A stretch of DNA of 64,000 nt from Meiothermus sp. Pnk-1 (GCF_003226535.1 NZ_QKOB01000006.1:149136-213135); one strand, 5' to 3'. Shown: positions 17,864 to 27,026, counted from the stretch's first letter. Translations and numbers: made by a program. Notes: generated by a model from the sequence alone, not told the origin.

Positions 17864-18982
17864 ATGCGAAGCCTTTACGTCCACGTCCCCTTCTGCCCCA
17901 CCCTTTGCCCCTACTGCGACTTCCACGTAGTGCGGCGGCAGGGCGGGATCGTGGAGGCTTACCTCGAGCGCCTCGCCGAGGAAGCCGCAGCGCTCTACGA
18001 GCGCTTCCCCAGCCCGCTGGACACGCTCTACTTCGGGGGCGGGACGCCGAGTTTCCTGCGCGCTCACGAGCTCGAGCGCCTCTTCGCCGCCCTGCCCTGG
18101 CGGCTATCGCCCGGCGCGGAGGTGACCATGGAGGCCAACCCCGGCACCCTGAACCGCGAGCGGCTGGCGCTGCTCAAACACCTGGGGGTCAATCGGCTTT
18201 CCATCGGCGTGCAGAGCTTCCAGGACGGCGTGCTCAAAACCCTGGGCCGCGCCCACGGGAGGCGGGGGGCCTTCCAGGCAGTAGAAATGAGCCTGGAAGT
18301 GGGGTTTCGCACCTCCATCGACCTGATCTTAGGGCTGCCGGGCCAGGACTTCGAGGCCGACCTGCGCGAGGCCGCCGCGTTGGGGGTGGGGCATGTCTCG
18401 GCGTATACGCTCCAGGTCGAGCCCGGCACCCCCTTCGCAGTGCGGGGCGTGCGGCTGGACGAGGACCTCGAGGCCGCCGCCTTCGAAGCCGCCGAGGCGA
18501 TCTTAGGGGAGGCCGGGCTGTTGCGCTACGAGGTCTCCAACTTCGCCCGGCCCGGCGAGGAGAGCCGCCACAACCGGGCCTACTGGCGCAACGACTTCTG
18601 GGGCGCGCTGGGGCCGGCGGCGGCGGGGCACTACCCCAAAGGGGTCGAGGGCCACGAGGTCTACTCGGTCAGGGCCACCCACCCGCCGCTCCCCCGCTGG
18701 CTGGCGGGCGAAGCGCCGGCGGTCGAGGCCATCGGCCCGCTCGAGCACGCCCGCGAATCGCTGATGCTGGGCTTGCGGCTCTGCGAGGGGGTGGACGTGG
18801 GCGCGCTCGAGGGGCGGACGGCCCTGGATCTGTGGACCCCCTTGCGGCCTGCGGTCGAACAGATGGCCTCGGAAGGTCTCCTCAGGGTGCAGGGAAAGCG
18901 CATCTGGGCGAAAAACCTCGGCGCCATTCACCCCCTGATCTTGCGGTTGTGGGCGGCGCTCGAGCTTACAAAAGCCGGATAA
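17864..18982 (+). CDS. hemW: Radical SAM protein HemW (coproporphyrinogen oxidase-like)
   Basis: A 372-residue radical SAM protein. The cluster motif CPTLCPYCDF (CxxxCxxC) is at residues about 10-17; the fourth cysteine that marks true HemN is absent, so this is more likely HemW, a heme chaperone, than the oxidase. Other motifs are YFGGGTPSFL, VTMEANPGTLNRERLALL and NRLSIGVQSFQDGVLKTLGR. The HemN C-terminal domain is at the end. The ATG at 17864 was chosen because it opens the conserved MRSLYVHVPF; an upstream GTG at 17831 adds only poorly conserved residues. Confidence 0.93.
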   Translation: MRSLYVHVPFCPTLCPYCDFHVVRRQGGIVEAYLERLAEEAAALYERFPSPLDTLYFGGGTPSFLRAHELERLFAALPWRLSPGAEVTMEANPGTLNRERLALLKHLGVNRLSIGVQSFQDGVLKTLGRAHGRRGAFQAVEMSLEVGFRTSIDLILGLPGQDFEADLREAAALGVGHVSAYTLQVEPGTPFAVRGVRLDEDLEAAAFEAAEAILGEAGLLRYEVSNFARPGEESRHNRAYWRNDFWGALGPAAAGHYPKGVEGHEVYSVRATHPPLPRWLAGEAPAVEAIGPLEHARESLMLGLRLCEGVDVGALEGRTALDLWTPLRPAVEQMASEGLLRVQGKRIWAKNLGAIHPLILRLWAALELTKAG

Positions 18983-19076
18983 ACACCCGGCCAAGGGCCT
19001 CGAGGTCGCCCAGATTCTCCTAGCGCCGGTCGATCTCCAGCAGATTGCGAAAACCGATCATGCCGCAGTACCTCAG
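18966..19076 (-). pseudogene. Remnant of a HepT (HEPN) toxin gene, C-terminal part only
   Basis: Reading leftward, one frame gives MIGFRNLLEIDRR, a TAG stop, then ENLGDLEALGRVFIRLL. This matches the last 35 residues of HepT-type HEPN toxins, whose active motif is RNxLVHxY. Here the His and Tyr region is lost and a stop interrupts it; the N-terminal 100 residues are missing. It lies right after the decayed mntA and overlaps the end of hemW. Identification is by motif only. Confidence 0.6.
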
Positions 19077-19506
19077 GCCGGGTCACCCAACCACTGCCTT
19101 TTCATAGCCTCCCGCTGGATGCGCAAGAGGGGCTCCAGGTCCTAGTACTCCCGCACCACCCGCGAAACATAGCTGCCCGCGCAAAACCCCTCCCGCCGGT
19201 AAATTACCTTGTTGGCCCGCACTACCTCGAAGGCCAGCACCGGCGGGGCCTGGTTCAAAACCACCAGGTCGGCGCGCTCAAAACCGGCTTTCACCAAGTC
19301 GGTGAGGATCTCCAGCGTGGGGTCGGGTTCGGGGGGCTCGAGGTACACCGCCAGGTCCCAATCGCTATCCGGGCGAGCCCCCCAAAGGCGCGGGAGCCGA
19401 ACAAGAAAGCGGCTTGCACCTGCGGATACCCGGCAAACACGGCGCAAAGCTGATCTGAAAAGCTCCCCACAACCCCTAGGGTAGCAGAAAGCCGCCCCTC
19501 TGCCAT
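19073..19506 (-). pseudogene. Decayed MntA-type nucleotidyltransferase (antitoxin) gene
   Basis: An N-terminal frame from 19506 reads QVQAAFLFGSRAFGG and a second frame continues ARPDSDWDLAVYLEPPEP. The two halves of the GSxxxG...DSDxDL active site are joined by a 6-G run (19378-19383); one extra G would restore the frame. Farther on, a TAG at 19142 splits VVREY from DLEPLLRIQREAMKRQ, which is also typical MntA sequence, and the natural stop is at 19073. With a frameshift and a stop the gene is probably dead, although a homopolymer sequencing error could explain the first defect. Confidence 0.75.
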
Positions 19507-19541
19507 GCCATCATCATGTTTTACCATGCTATCATTCAAGC

Positions 19542-19790
19542 ATGATCAGAACCCAGATCCAGCTCGAAGAGAATCAGCTGCGCCGCCTCCGCGAGCTGGC
19601 CTATCGGGAAGGCATCTCGGTCTCTGAGGCCATCCGAAGGGCCGTAGAGTGCATGTTGAAGGATGAGAGCCAGGAGTGGAAGGGGCGGAAAGAGCGGGCC
19701 CTCAGGGCCGTGGGACGCTTCGCCTCCGGCCTGCAGGACGTAAGCCGCTCCCACGACCGCTACCTGGAGGAGGCCTTTGACTCTCGTTGA
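19542..19790 (+). CDS. vapB: VapB-like ribbon-helix-helix antitoxin
   Basis: An 82-residue protein. The N-terminal RHH domain reads MIRTQIQLEENQLRRLRELA followed by YREGISVSEAIRRAVECML, a CopG/MetJ-type DNA-binding fold. The charged C-terminal half should bind the toxin. TATCAT at 19530-19535 ends 6 nt before the ATG. It overlaps vapC by 14 nt and is expected to repress its own operon. Confidence 0.88.
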   Translation: MIRTQIQLEENQLRRLRELAYREGISVSEAIRRAVECMLKDESQEWKGRKERALRAVGRFASGLQDVSRSHDRYLEEAFDSR

Positions 19791-20205
19791 CACCTCGGCA
19801 CTATACGCGCTGCTCGACCAAGACGACGGGAATCACGCCTCCGCACGGGAAACCTGGGAGCGGCTACTGGGCGAGGACGAGCCTCTGGTGACCCACCTCT
19901 ACGTAGGGGTGGAGGCCACGGCCCTGGCCCAGCGCCGTTTGGGCCTGGAGGCGGTGCGGGCCTTGGAGGAACTCCTGGGGGTGGTGTCCCTACACCCGGT
20001 GAGCCTTACCCTTCATCAGCAAGCCCTGGCGGCCCTGCTGGGAACGGGTCGTCGGGAGGTGAGCCTGGTGGACTGGGTGAGCTTCCTTTTCATGCGGGAG
20101 CATGGCCTCTGGCGAGCCTTCGCTTTTGATCGTCGCTTTGCCGAGCAGGGTAATACCAACCCTTTAGTCGGTCATCCCAACCCCACCCTGACCCTCCCCT
20201 GCTAG
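19777..20205 (+). CDS. vapC: VapC-like PIN-domain ribonuclease toxin
   Basis: A 142-residue PIN protein starting at TTG (19777): MTLVDTSALYALLDQDDGNH has the first acidic residue, VEATALAQ carries the second (Glu), and SLVDWVSFLFM plus AFDRRFAEQG the last Asp pair. It probably cleaves RNA. The usual family ending is about FAEQGF plus a few residues; here 17 more residues (NTNPLVGHPNPTLTLPC) are encoded by a palindromic intergenic repeat that supplies the stop codon. Confidence 0.9.
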   Translation: MTLVDTSALYALLDQDDGNHASARETWERLLGEDEPLVTHLYVGVEATALAQRRLGLEAVRALEELLGVVSLHPVSLTLHQQALAALLGTGRREVSLVDWVSFLFMREHGLWRAFAFDRRFAEQGNTNPLVGHPNPTLTLPC

Positions 20206-20310
20206 GGGAGGGAACTCTACGAGGCTGGGTTTTCAGGTGGAAAAGCCCGAGGTGAGGACAGGTGGCGAGGCCCTATGCCACCCACCTTCCCCTGCGGGGG
20301 GAGGGTGGGG
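20192..20310. repeat. Palindromic GC-rich intergenic repeats
   Basis: CCCTCCCCT-GCT-AGGGGAGGG (20192-20212) is a perfect 9-bp hairpin overlapping the vapC stop. A second imperfect copy in related sequence lies at 20281-20310 (CCCACCTTCCCCTGCGGGGG followed by GAGGGTGGGG). These resemble REP-like elements; the intervening DNA has no gene. Confidence 0.6.
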
Positions 20311-20368
20311 TAAACTGTTCGCATTGGCCTTCTGTGCTTTCGCGCGGCGAAACACCCTCAAGAGCGCT

Positions 20369-20626
20369 CTAGTTTCGCTCCACCGCCCCGATGTCGCAGC
20401 TCCCGCTCTGCGGACGGCTGACCCCGCGGGCGTCGGTGGAGACCGGGTTGCCGCCCAGGTCGGTGCAGGCCGAGGCCGGCACCTTGTCCAGCACCGGGCT
20501 GCCCGCGTTGGGCAGGTGGGTCCGCACCGGGCCACCGTTGTCGGCCAGGGCGCCCAGGCTGGGGTCCTGGCCAAGGGTGTCGGTGCTGTCGCGGGTGAAG
20601 GTGCAGTCGGCGTTGCTCTGGATCAT
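20369..20626 (-). pseudogene. C-terminal fragment of a beta-helix (CSLREA-type) surface protein
   Basis: The 85-residue frame contains DPSLGALADNGGPVRTHLPN, AGSPVLDK, ACTDLGGNPVSTDARGVSRP and GSCDIGAVE, the characteristic last repeat and C-terminus of right-handed beta-helix surface proteins (NGGPT...GSPAIDxG...DQRGxxRP...CDIGAxE). A stop codon (TAG) lies just before ATG 20626, so hundreds of N-terminal residues are absent. This is a truncated remnant rather than a functional gene. Confidence 0.75.
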
Positions 20627-20693
20627 CCTCCTCTAGCAGGGTCGCTCCGAAGGGTACGCCAATCATGTTACCAGGCCCCTAACCCAACTTTAG

Positions 20694-21644
20694 CTAGAAA
20701 ACCACATCGAAATCAGTCTTAAAGGGCTTGCCACTTACTTGGAACGCGAGGGTTCCAGTAATTCGCATGCCCGCTGTGGGAGGCTTGCCGTCTACCAGGA
20801 AGATTACCTTTATGCAAAAAGAAGCTTTGGTAGCGTTGAACATGCCATCAAAAAGAGCCTGAAGACCAGAAGCGTCATTCACTGCCGCGAAAAGTCCTCC
20901 CGTTTCAGCAGCAACATTTTGCATGCGGGTGAAATCAAGGCTGCTGGGGTCTCCCAAACCTACCATATAAACCTTGACGCCATTTGCCCTCGCATAATCG
21001 CTAGCTTGAGAGGAAGACTTAATGCTGGAGTTGTCCGCACCGTCAGTGAGCACCAATTGCACACGATTACCGTTTTTTGCCCTTAAGAGATCGACCCCAT
21101 CATATACTGCATCCCACAAATTAGTTGCTCCCAATGCAAAAGTGGCTTGGTCAATAGCTGCGTTGAGGAGGTCCTTGTCAGCGGTGAAATTTTGCCATAG
21201 GCGAATGGCCAAATACGAAGAGGTTGGAGAAGTAGATGCGTCAAAAGAGGCCACTGCAGCCTGGTCATCTGGAGTCAAGCGACCAACGAAAGCCTTGGCT
21301 GCATCGCGACGCTTCTGGTTGGGATCGGTTGAGTCCATAGAGCCCGTGGAATCCAAAGTGATCAAACAGTTCAGCGCTTTCTGAACGCTGATTTGTCCAC
21401 ATATAGTTGCTGTACCGACTACGCTAGAAGAATTGGAAACCTTAAGGTTATTCACCCCCGGGTTTTCTACCCTACCGACGGTAAGGACTGCACCATTGGC
21501 GTCCAAAGCGCTCAGGTTGAAACTGGCTGAGCCCTCGCTCCGGTTCACGACATAGCCATTGAGGCTCACCTTGGAAGGGATGGGATTCTGAGAGCTGCAT
21601 GCACTTACCAACGAGAGCAGTAGCAACCAAAAGGTTTTTTTCAT
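20694..21644 (-). CDS. VWA-domain lipoprotein
   Basis: A 316-residue protein with lipoprotein signal MKKTFWLLLLSLVSACSSQ. Residues about 100-270 form a VWA domain: CLITLDSTGSMDSTDPNQKR holds the MIDAS DxTGS, and VQLVLTDGADNSS the second metal loop. Short beta-rich regions flank it. The start at 21644 was chosen for the signal peptide. Base composition is clearly lower in GC than surrounding genes, as is the next gene upstream, suggesting recent acquisition. The ligand is unknown. Confidence 0.87.
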   Translation of the reverse strand: MKKTFWLLLLSLVSACSSQNPIPSKVSLNGYVVNRSEGSASFNLSALDANGAVLTVGRVENPGVNNLKVSNSSSVVGTATICGQISVQKALNCLITLDSTGSMDSTDPNQKRRDAAKAFVGRLTPDDQAAVASFDASTSPTSSYLAIRLWQNFTADKDLLNAAIDQATFALGATNLWDAVYDGVDLLRAKNGNRVQLVLTDGADNSSIKSSSQASDYARANGVKVYMVGLGDPSSLDFTRMQNVAAETGGLFAAVNDASGLQALFDGMFNATKASFCIKVIFLVDGKPPTAGMRITGTLAFQVSGKPFKTDFDVVF

Positions 21645-21702
21645 AGAGCACCTCTTGTGTTTTGGAGTACGCGCCAGCACGTGTACATCATGGGGTTAAG
21701 TA

Positions 21703-21746
21703 CCCCACGGAAGGCTTCATAGCTTTGAAAAGTGCCTTCCGTGGGG
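21703..21746. terminator. Long inverted repeat between csgG-like and VWA genes
   Basis: CCCCACGGAAGGC (21703-21715) and its perfect complement GCCTTCCGTGGGG (21734-21746) form a 13-bp stem with an 18-nt loop. It follows the csgG-like gene on the minus strand. No T-tract is present, so it may be a terminator or an mRNA-stabilising hairpin. Confidence 0.5.
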
Positions 21747-21771
21747 GTCCCAAGAAGAGGAGGATACTTGG

Positions 21772-22536
21772 TTATTGTTGTACTGGCTTACCTGTCATAT
21801 CATAACGGAAGTAGTTTTTAGGCAAGCGCTCAATAATCGATTGGGTAGCAGCGTCAATCATTATCGATAAGGCCTTAGCCATCGGTGTGTTATTGTATGT
21901 GCTCAGCCCGCCCACAAGTGGAATAAAGCCACCTCCAAGACCTGCGATATTGGTATCCGTAGCCTCGGCCTCTACCGGGAAGGCTGCTAAAATAGCACCA
22001 CTCCGGGTATCAACCAAACGCACATCTACGCGAATGTAAGACTTTTTTTGCGAAACCAGCCCGCCGATAAAAGGAATAGCACCTAAACCCCCGGTTCCTG
22101 AAGCATTGGGTTCAAATCCAGTAATCACACCCGTAACGATTACATCAGCCCCGGTGAACTCATTTTGCTGATTGGAAAAGGCGGCCTCACTGCGCAGCTG
22201 ATTGAGGATGCTGCGGTCGTACACCACAAAGTGGTTGCTGTTGACCAAGGCTGTGTTGAGCATGGTGGACACGTCAGCACCCACTCCAGTGGTAGCGACA
22301 GGAATGTTCAGCCCAAAAAGATTCAACACCTGTGCTGTACCTACGGACACCCCTCCTCCACCACATTGAGGGGTGTTGCAATCGAAGCTAGCTACCACGA
22401 TCCGAGCTCTCGGGCCACTGTAGTTGGAATAATCAACCTTTTTGATTTCCTTACCGGCCACAGTTGTACTGACAGAAGGCGCACACGCCGTGAAAATGAC
22501 AGCTAAAACCACCAAAAGGCCGCTTATCCTTCTCAT
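21772..22536 (-). CDS. CsgG-family lipoprotein
   Basis: A 254-residue protein with lipobox MRRISGLLVVLAVIFTACAPS. The CsgG-like fold is supported by RIVVASFDC, GADVSTMLNTALVNSNHFVV, YDRSILNQLRSEA, GADVIVTGVITGFEPNASGT and VDVRLVDTRSGAIL. CsgG forms the outer-membrane secretion pore for curli in enterobacteria; many CsgG-domain lipoproteins in other phyla have no known substrate. No csgA, csgE or csgF homologue is nearby. GC content is low compared with the window. The neighbouring VWA lipoprotein is a possible partner. Confidence 0.82.
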   Translation of the reverse strand: MRRISGLLVVLAVIFTACAPSVSTTVAGKEIKKVDYSNYSGPRARIVVASFDCNTPQCGGGGVSVGTAQVLNLFGLNIPVATTGVGADVSTMLNTALVNSNHFVVYDRSILNQLRSEAAFSNQQNEFTGADVIVTGVITGFEPNASGTGGLGAIPFIGGLVSQKKSYIRVDVRLVDTRSGAILAAFPVEAEATDTNIAGLGGGFIPLVGGLSTYNNTPMAKALSIMIDAATQSIIERLPKNYFRYDMTGKPVQQ

Positions 22537-22698
22537 GCCTACTTCACCGCCTTTTATAAGAAGATTCTTTTTTTATCGCCGCTTGACAGCAAGAATAACC
22601 TTATAAAGGCATTTCTTGCTGGCAGTGAGAATCTTACCAAATCTTCTAAGAAAAATGAAAGAGGTGAGGCTTTGCTTTTACTTTGTCCAAAAAGATTT
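22537..22698. promoter_or_regulatory. AT-rich upstream region with inverted repeat
   Basis: This gap is much richer in A and T than the rest of the window. CAGCAAGAA (22587-22595) and TTCTTGCTG (22613-22621) are perfect 9-bp arms around CCTTATAAAGG-like sequence. It probably holds the promoter and an operator for the csgG-like gene. TCTTATAAAA on the minus strand near 22550 could supply a -10 element; no clear -35 is seen. Confidence 0.4.
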
Positions 22699-25647
22699 TT
22701 AGATCACTAAGTACAACAACTCACTCACCGCCTGGGCGTACCGCTCCTGGGTCAGGCCCTTCTTGGGGATGCGGAAGCCCGGCGGGTGCTGGATGAGCTC
22801 GGGGCGCGGGGTGAGCTCGCGCAGGGCCTTGGCGTCGTAGTCGAGGGGCCAGTGGTCGAAGACGACCATCAGGTGGGTGAGGTCTTCGGTGATGGAGGCC
22901 ACGCGCTTACTCTCGGCCAGTAGGCGCAGACGGGTGAGGGCCAAAAAGTTCTCGACCTCGGCGGGTGGCTCGCCGTAGCGCTCGCGTAGCTCCTTGGCGA
23001 TGCGGGCCACCGCGGCCAGGCTCTTGCTCTCGGCCAGGCGGCCGTAGTAGCGGCTGCGGGCCTCGGCGCTGGGGATGTACTCGGGGGTGAGGCGGGCCGA
23101 GACCTGAAGGTCGAGGGTGACGTGGCGCTCGGGCTCCTTGGCCTCGCCCTTGAGCTTGGCGATGGCCTCGGCCAAAAGCTCGGTATAAACCTCGAGGCTC
23201 ACCGCGCGGATGTGCCCGTGCTGCTCGGGGCCTAGTAAGTTGCCAACCCCGCGGATCTCCATATCCCGCTCAGCCAACAGGTGGCCTGAACCCAAATCGG
23301 AAAGGTCGGCGATGGCCGAGAGGCGGCGTTCGGCGGCCTCGGTGAGGCGCGGGGGGTGGAAGAGGTAGGCGTAGGCCTCCTGGTCGCGCCGGCCCACCCG
23401 GCCCCTTAGCTGGTAGAGCGCGGCCAGGCCCAGCCGGTCGGCCCGCTCGATGACGATGGTGTTGGCCTCGGGGATGTCCAGGCCGCTCTCGATGATGGTG
23501 GTGGCCAAGAGCACGTCGAAGGCCCCCTCGGCGAAGGCCAGCATCACCTCCTCGATCTGGCCCTCGGGCATCTGTCCGTGCACCATGCCGATGCGGGCCT
23601 CGGGGACTAAGGCCTCGAGGTAGCGCCGCCGCGCCTCGATGGTGGCGACCCGGTCGTGGACGTAGAAGACCTTGCCCCCGCGCTCGAGCTCGTTCATGAG
23701 CGCCTCGCGCACCAAGCCGGGGTCGTAGGGGGCCAGGTAGGTCTGGATGGGCTTGCGGCCCGGGGGCGGGGTCTGGATGCTAGACATGTCGCGCAGGCCC
23801 ACCAGGGCGCTGTAGAGCGTGCGGGGGATGGGGGTGGCGGAGAGGTAGAGGGTGTCCACGGCTTCGCGCAGCTCGCGGATGCGCTCCTTCTGGCCCACCC
23901 CGAAGCGATGCTCCTCATCGACGATCAGCAGGCCCAGGTCCTTGAAGCGCAGGTCGGGCGAGAGCAGGGCGTGGGTACCCACCACGATGTCGATCTGGCC
24001 CTCGGCCAGGCCCTGCTTGATCCGGGCGGCCTCGGCATCGGAGGTGAAGCGCGACAGCGCCGCCACCTGCACCGGCAACCCGGCCAGGCGGCTCTTGAAG
24101 GTCTGGTAGTGCTGCTCGGCCAACAAAGTGGTGGGCACCAGCATCGCCACCTGGGCCCCGTGGCCCACCACCCGCCAAGCCGCCCGCAGGGCCACCTCGG
24201 TCTTGCCGAAGCCCACGTCGCCGGAGATCAGGCGGTCCATGGGGTGGGGGCGCTCGAGGTCGCGCAGGGTCTCCTCGAGGGCCTTCTCCTGGTCGGGGGT
24301 GAGGGTGTGGGGGAAGTTCCGCTCGATCAGGGGGTCGAGTTCGGGGTTGGGCGGAAAAGCCCGGCCCGGCGTGGCGGCCCGCTTGGCGTGGAGCACGATC
24401 AGGCGGGCGGCCAGTTCCTCGGCGTCCTTCTGGGCCTTTTCCTTGGCCCGCTTCCACTCGCCCTTGCCCAGGCTGGAGAGCCTGGGCGGGTCGTCGGTGG
24501 TGCCGGGGTGACGCTTGAGCAGGGGGAGTTGCTCGACCGGCAGGTAGAGCTTGCCCTCCCCGGCGTACTGCAGGATCAGGTAGTCGCGCTTAGCCCCCAG
24601 CACCTCGCGGGGTTCCAGCCCCAAAAACTGCCCGATACCGTGCTCGGGGTGGATCAGGTAGTCGCCCGGCTCGAGCGCCCCCACGTCCTGCACGTCCCCC
24701 CCCACCACTTTCTGGATGCGGGCCCCGCCCGCGCCGAAGGCGTAGAGGTGAGGCTCGGTGAGGTAGACCACCCGGCGCTCGGGGTCGAGGAAAGCCCCCT
24801 CGTAGGGGCCGGGGACGAAGGTGAGGAGGCCGGGGTGGGCCTCGAGCTGCCCCGCAAAGCGCAGGGGGAGCCCCTCGAGCTTGCGCCGTAGGTAGTCGCG
24901 GCTCTTGGGGTGGCGGTAGAAGAACACCGCCGCGTAGCCAGCCTCCAGCCAGCCCTGGAGGTCGGCCTGGAGCTGGCTGATCCGAGCGCGGTAGGGCGGC
25001 AGAGCCTGATACCCCAGGTCGAGTTTGGGCAGCTCCGGCCCTCCCAGCCCGAACGTCACCCGTTCGCGAGCGGCGAGGTGCGGCCACAGCTCGGCGGGGG
25101 CCAGCGCGGGGGTGTCGAGGAAGACCGGGCCGGGGAAGTGTTCGATCTTGCGACTGCTCCAGGCCTCGGCCTTGCCGGGCTTGGCCGCCAAGACCCAGCG
25201 CCCTTTGCTCTCCCCGGCTACCTTGATGGCCTCGAGCTCGTCGCCGAAGAACTCCAGCCGCAGGTCCTCGAGCTCCAACACGTCGCCCTGCACCTTGAAG
25301 TCCTCCTCGCGCAGGTAGCCCATGCGGTAAAGCCGCTCGAGGAGTTCGGAGCGCAGGTAGCGCTGCCCCACCGAAAGCACCAGCCGCCAGGCCGAGGGGT
25401 CTTGGGGGAAGGCCGCCAGGGCCTCCTCGTAGCTGAAGACGAAGAGGGCCTTCTCGCCGTGGGCCTCGAGGCCAGGGTTTAGGTAGACCCCTGCGCCGAA
25501 GGGCTCGAGGGTGCGGTACAGCTCGAGGCGGTGTTCGGGCGCAAGCAGTACCGCGGGGGGGTTGGTTTGGGAGAACAGCTGGGCTCGAGCCACCTGGGGT
25601 AGGCCCGGGAGGTAGTGGTTGAGGATTTGGTCCTTGGTTAGCGCCAT
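22699..25647 (-). CDS. mfd: Transcription-repair coupling factor Mfd
   Basis: A 982-residue protein, shorter than the 1100-1150 of E. coli. The order is a UvrB-homology region, the RNA polymerase interaction domain (about residues 330-400; [20 protein letters not shown]), then the translocase motor: [18 protein letters not shown] (Walker A), [16 protein letters not shown] (Walker B), [36 protein letters not shown] and [20 protein letters not shown]. The TRCF C-terminal domain closes it. Mfd removes stalled RNA polymerase and recruits UvrA. The gene is transcribed alone. Confidence 0.97.
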   Translation of the reverse strand: MALTKDQILNHYLPGLPQVARAQLFSQTNPPAVLLAPEHRLELYRTLEPFGAGVYLNPGLEAHGEKALFVFSYEEALAAFPQDPSAWRLVLSVGQRYLRSELLERLYRMGYLREEDFKVQGDVLELEDLRLEFFGDELEAIKVAGESKGRWVLAAKPGKAEAWSSRKIEHFPGPVFLDTPALAPAELWPHLAARERVTFGLGGPELPKLDLGYQALPPYRARISQLQADLQGWLEAGYAAVFFYRHPKSRDYLRRKLEGLPLRFAGQLEAHPGLLTFVPGPYEGAFLDPERRVVYLTEPHLYAFGAGGARIQKVVGGDVQDVGALEPGDYLIHPEHGIGQFLGLEPREVLGAKRDYLILQYAGEGKLYLPVEQLPLLKRHPGTTDDPPRLSSLGKGEWKRAKEKAQKDAEELAARLIVLHAKRAATPGRAFPPNPELDPLIERNFPHTLTPDQEKALEETLRDLERPHPMDRLISGDVGFGKTEVALRAAWRVVGHGAQVAMLVPTTLLAEQHYQTFKSRLAGLPVQVAALSRFTSDAEAARIKQGLAEGQIDIVVGTHALLSPDLRFKDLGLLIVDEEHRFGVGQKERIRELREAVDTLYLSATPIPRTLYSALVGLRDMSSIQTPPPGRKPIQTYLAPYDPGLVREALMNELERGGKVFYVHDRVATIEARRRYLEALVPEARIGMVHGQMPEGQIEEVMLAFAEGAFDVLLATTIIESGLDIPEANTIVIERADRLGLAALYQLRGRVGRRDQEAYAYLFHPPRLTEAAERRLSAIADLSDLGSGHLLAERDMEIRGVGNLLGPEQHGHIRAVSLEVYTELLAEAIAKLKGEAKEPERHVTLDLQVSARLTPEYIPSAEARSRYYGRLAESKSLAAVARIAKELRERYGEPPAEVENFLALTRLRLLAESKRVASITEDLTHLMVVFDHWPLDYDAKALRELTPRPELIQHPPGFRIPKKGLTQERYAQAVSELLYLVI

Positions 25648-25783
25648 ACTGGAGTGTTACGTATCGGCAAGCCCATAAATATACCCACCCTACTCAGGGC
25701 GGAAGCCACCAAACACCTCAATTGTACGCCCATCGGGAACAAGCCCCCTGCTCCTCAGAAGAACACGGTAAACTGAAGCAGAT

Positions 25784-25882
25784 ATGGCGGCGATAGCAAC
25801 CGATCTTGCCCCCTTCGCCCTGTCGGACGCCGACCTCTGTACCGTGATCCTCATCCTGTGTCATGCTGCTTATCATCTCTAA
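25784..25882 (+). CDS. Possible 32-codon leader ORF overlapping the LpxB-like gene
   Basis: ATG 25784 opens a frame reading MAAIATDLAPFALSDADLCT and 12 more residues to TAA at 25880, overlapping the next gene by 20 nt. TAAACT at 25769-25774 ends 9 nt before its ATG, and the downstream gene has no Shine-Dalgarno. This looks like a leaderless short ORF that could couple translation. No family match; it could be fortuitous. Confidence 0.3.
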   Translation: MAAIATDLAPFALSDADLCTVILILCHAAYHL

Positions 25883-27026
25883 CGGTAACGCGGAAGATCT
25901 CATCGGTAGCCATCTGCTGCGCTTTTTCCAGGTACCCGCACGGGCTTTGCCGCTGGTGGGGCGGGGGCTCGCCTATGAGCGAGTCGGGGCCGAGGTTATC
26001 GGCCCGCGGCAGGAAATGCCGTCGGGAGGATTTCCTTTCGGCAGCCTCCATAACCTCATCGCCGATCTGCGCAGCGGGTTTATCAGCCAAAACCTCAAGC
26101 AATGGGAAGCGGCTTTCAGGGGTAGCAGCGGGTGCAAAGCGATCGTAGCGGTCGGAGATGCCTATACCTTGCTCATCGGGGTGGCTTTTGGGCGGGGGCT
26201 CCCTCTGTTTCACATCAATCCGCTGGTTTCGGCTTACTACCTGGAAGGCCAGTCCCTGCAGCAACGGCTCAGCCGGCTCAATGAGCTAGGAGCGGAGGAC
26301 TTTTTATGGTATGAGCGCTGGGCCCAGCGCCGGGCTCGAGCGGTCTACGTACGAGACCAGGTCAGCGAAGCTCGGCTGAAGCGATTAGGGATTCCTCACG
26401 CGCGTTTTTACGGTAGCTTCGCCATGGATATCCTGCCTCCGCCGCAAAAACAGCTCCGGGGAATCCTCGACGGCCGGCCGGTCATCGCGCTGCTACCCGG
26501 CTCCCGAGGCGATGTCGCTTTTAGCCTACCCCGCATGCTGAAAGCGACCTTATACCTGAACGAGTTGCAACCGCTGGTGGCGTGGCCTTTAGGGTTCGAG
26601 GGAATCCGGGTGCCGGAAGGCTGGACCCTTGCCCTCCAGGGGGAGGAAATGGCGATCGCACACAAGGGACAGCACCGGGTCTTTCTGCTGCGGGGCTACT
26701 TCTCGGAGATCTTACACCACGCCAAGGTTGCCCTCGGCACCGCGGGGACCGCCAATGAGCAGGCCGCCGGGCTGGGTATCCCGGTGGTGGGCTTCCCGAC
26801 CCCCGGACCGCAGTTCACCCTAGGGTTTGCCCAGCGGCAACGCCGGCTGCTCGGCCCCGCCCTCACCCTGGCGAAGCCTGAAGCGACCGAGATCGCACAG
26901 GCGGTCCGGGCAGTCCTCGAGGAGGAGCGCTACAGGCTGGCCTCAGCAGCGGGCAAAACACGTATTGGCCCTCCGGGGGCCCTACCCCGCATCGCCAAAG
27001 AGATTCAAGAGGTCTTAGGTGGTTGA
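25863..27026 (+). CDS. Lipid-A-disaccharide-synthase-related glycosyltransferase-like protein
   Basis: A 387-residue protein resembling LpxB-related proteins known from Thermus, Deinococcus and cyanobacteria. The N-terminus MLLIISNGNAEDLIGSHLL matches the SNGxGEDxIA start of this family; later IALLPGSRGDVAFSLPRML is the LPGSR motif, and LGTAGTANEQAAGLGIPVVG is the donor-binding motif. True LPS lipid A synthesis is unlikely in this group, so the acceptor is unknown; a glycolipid is plausible. The next gene, a GT4 glycosyltransferase, overlaps its end by 8 nt, and the two probably serve one pathway. Confidence 0.85.
   Translation: MLLIISNGNAEDLIGSHLLRFFQVPARALPLVGRGLAYERVGAEVIGPRQEMPSGGFPFGSLHNLIADLRSGFISQNLKQWEAAFRGSSGCKAIVAVGDAYTLLIGVAFGRGLPLFHINPLVSAYYLEGQSLQQRLSRLNELGAEDFLWYERWAQRRARAVYVRDQVSEARLKRLGIPHARFYGSFAMDILPPPQKQLRGILDGRPVIALLPGSRGDVAFSLPRMLKATLYLNELQPLVAWPLGFEGIRVPEGWTLALQGEEMAIAHKGQHRVFLLRGYFSEILHHAKVALGTAGTANEQAAGLGIPVVGFPTPGPQFTLGFAQRQRRLLGPALTLAKPEATEIAQAVRAVLEEERYRLASAAGKTRIGPPGALPRIAKEIQEVLGG

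Noticed and set aside
23656-24891. A 411-codon plus-strand frame opposite mfd
   Set aside because: Antisense shadow of the Mfd helicase domain.
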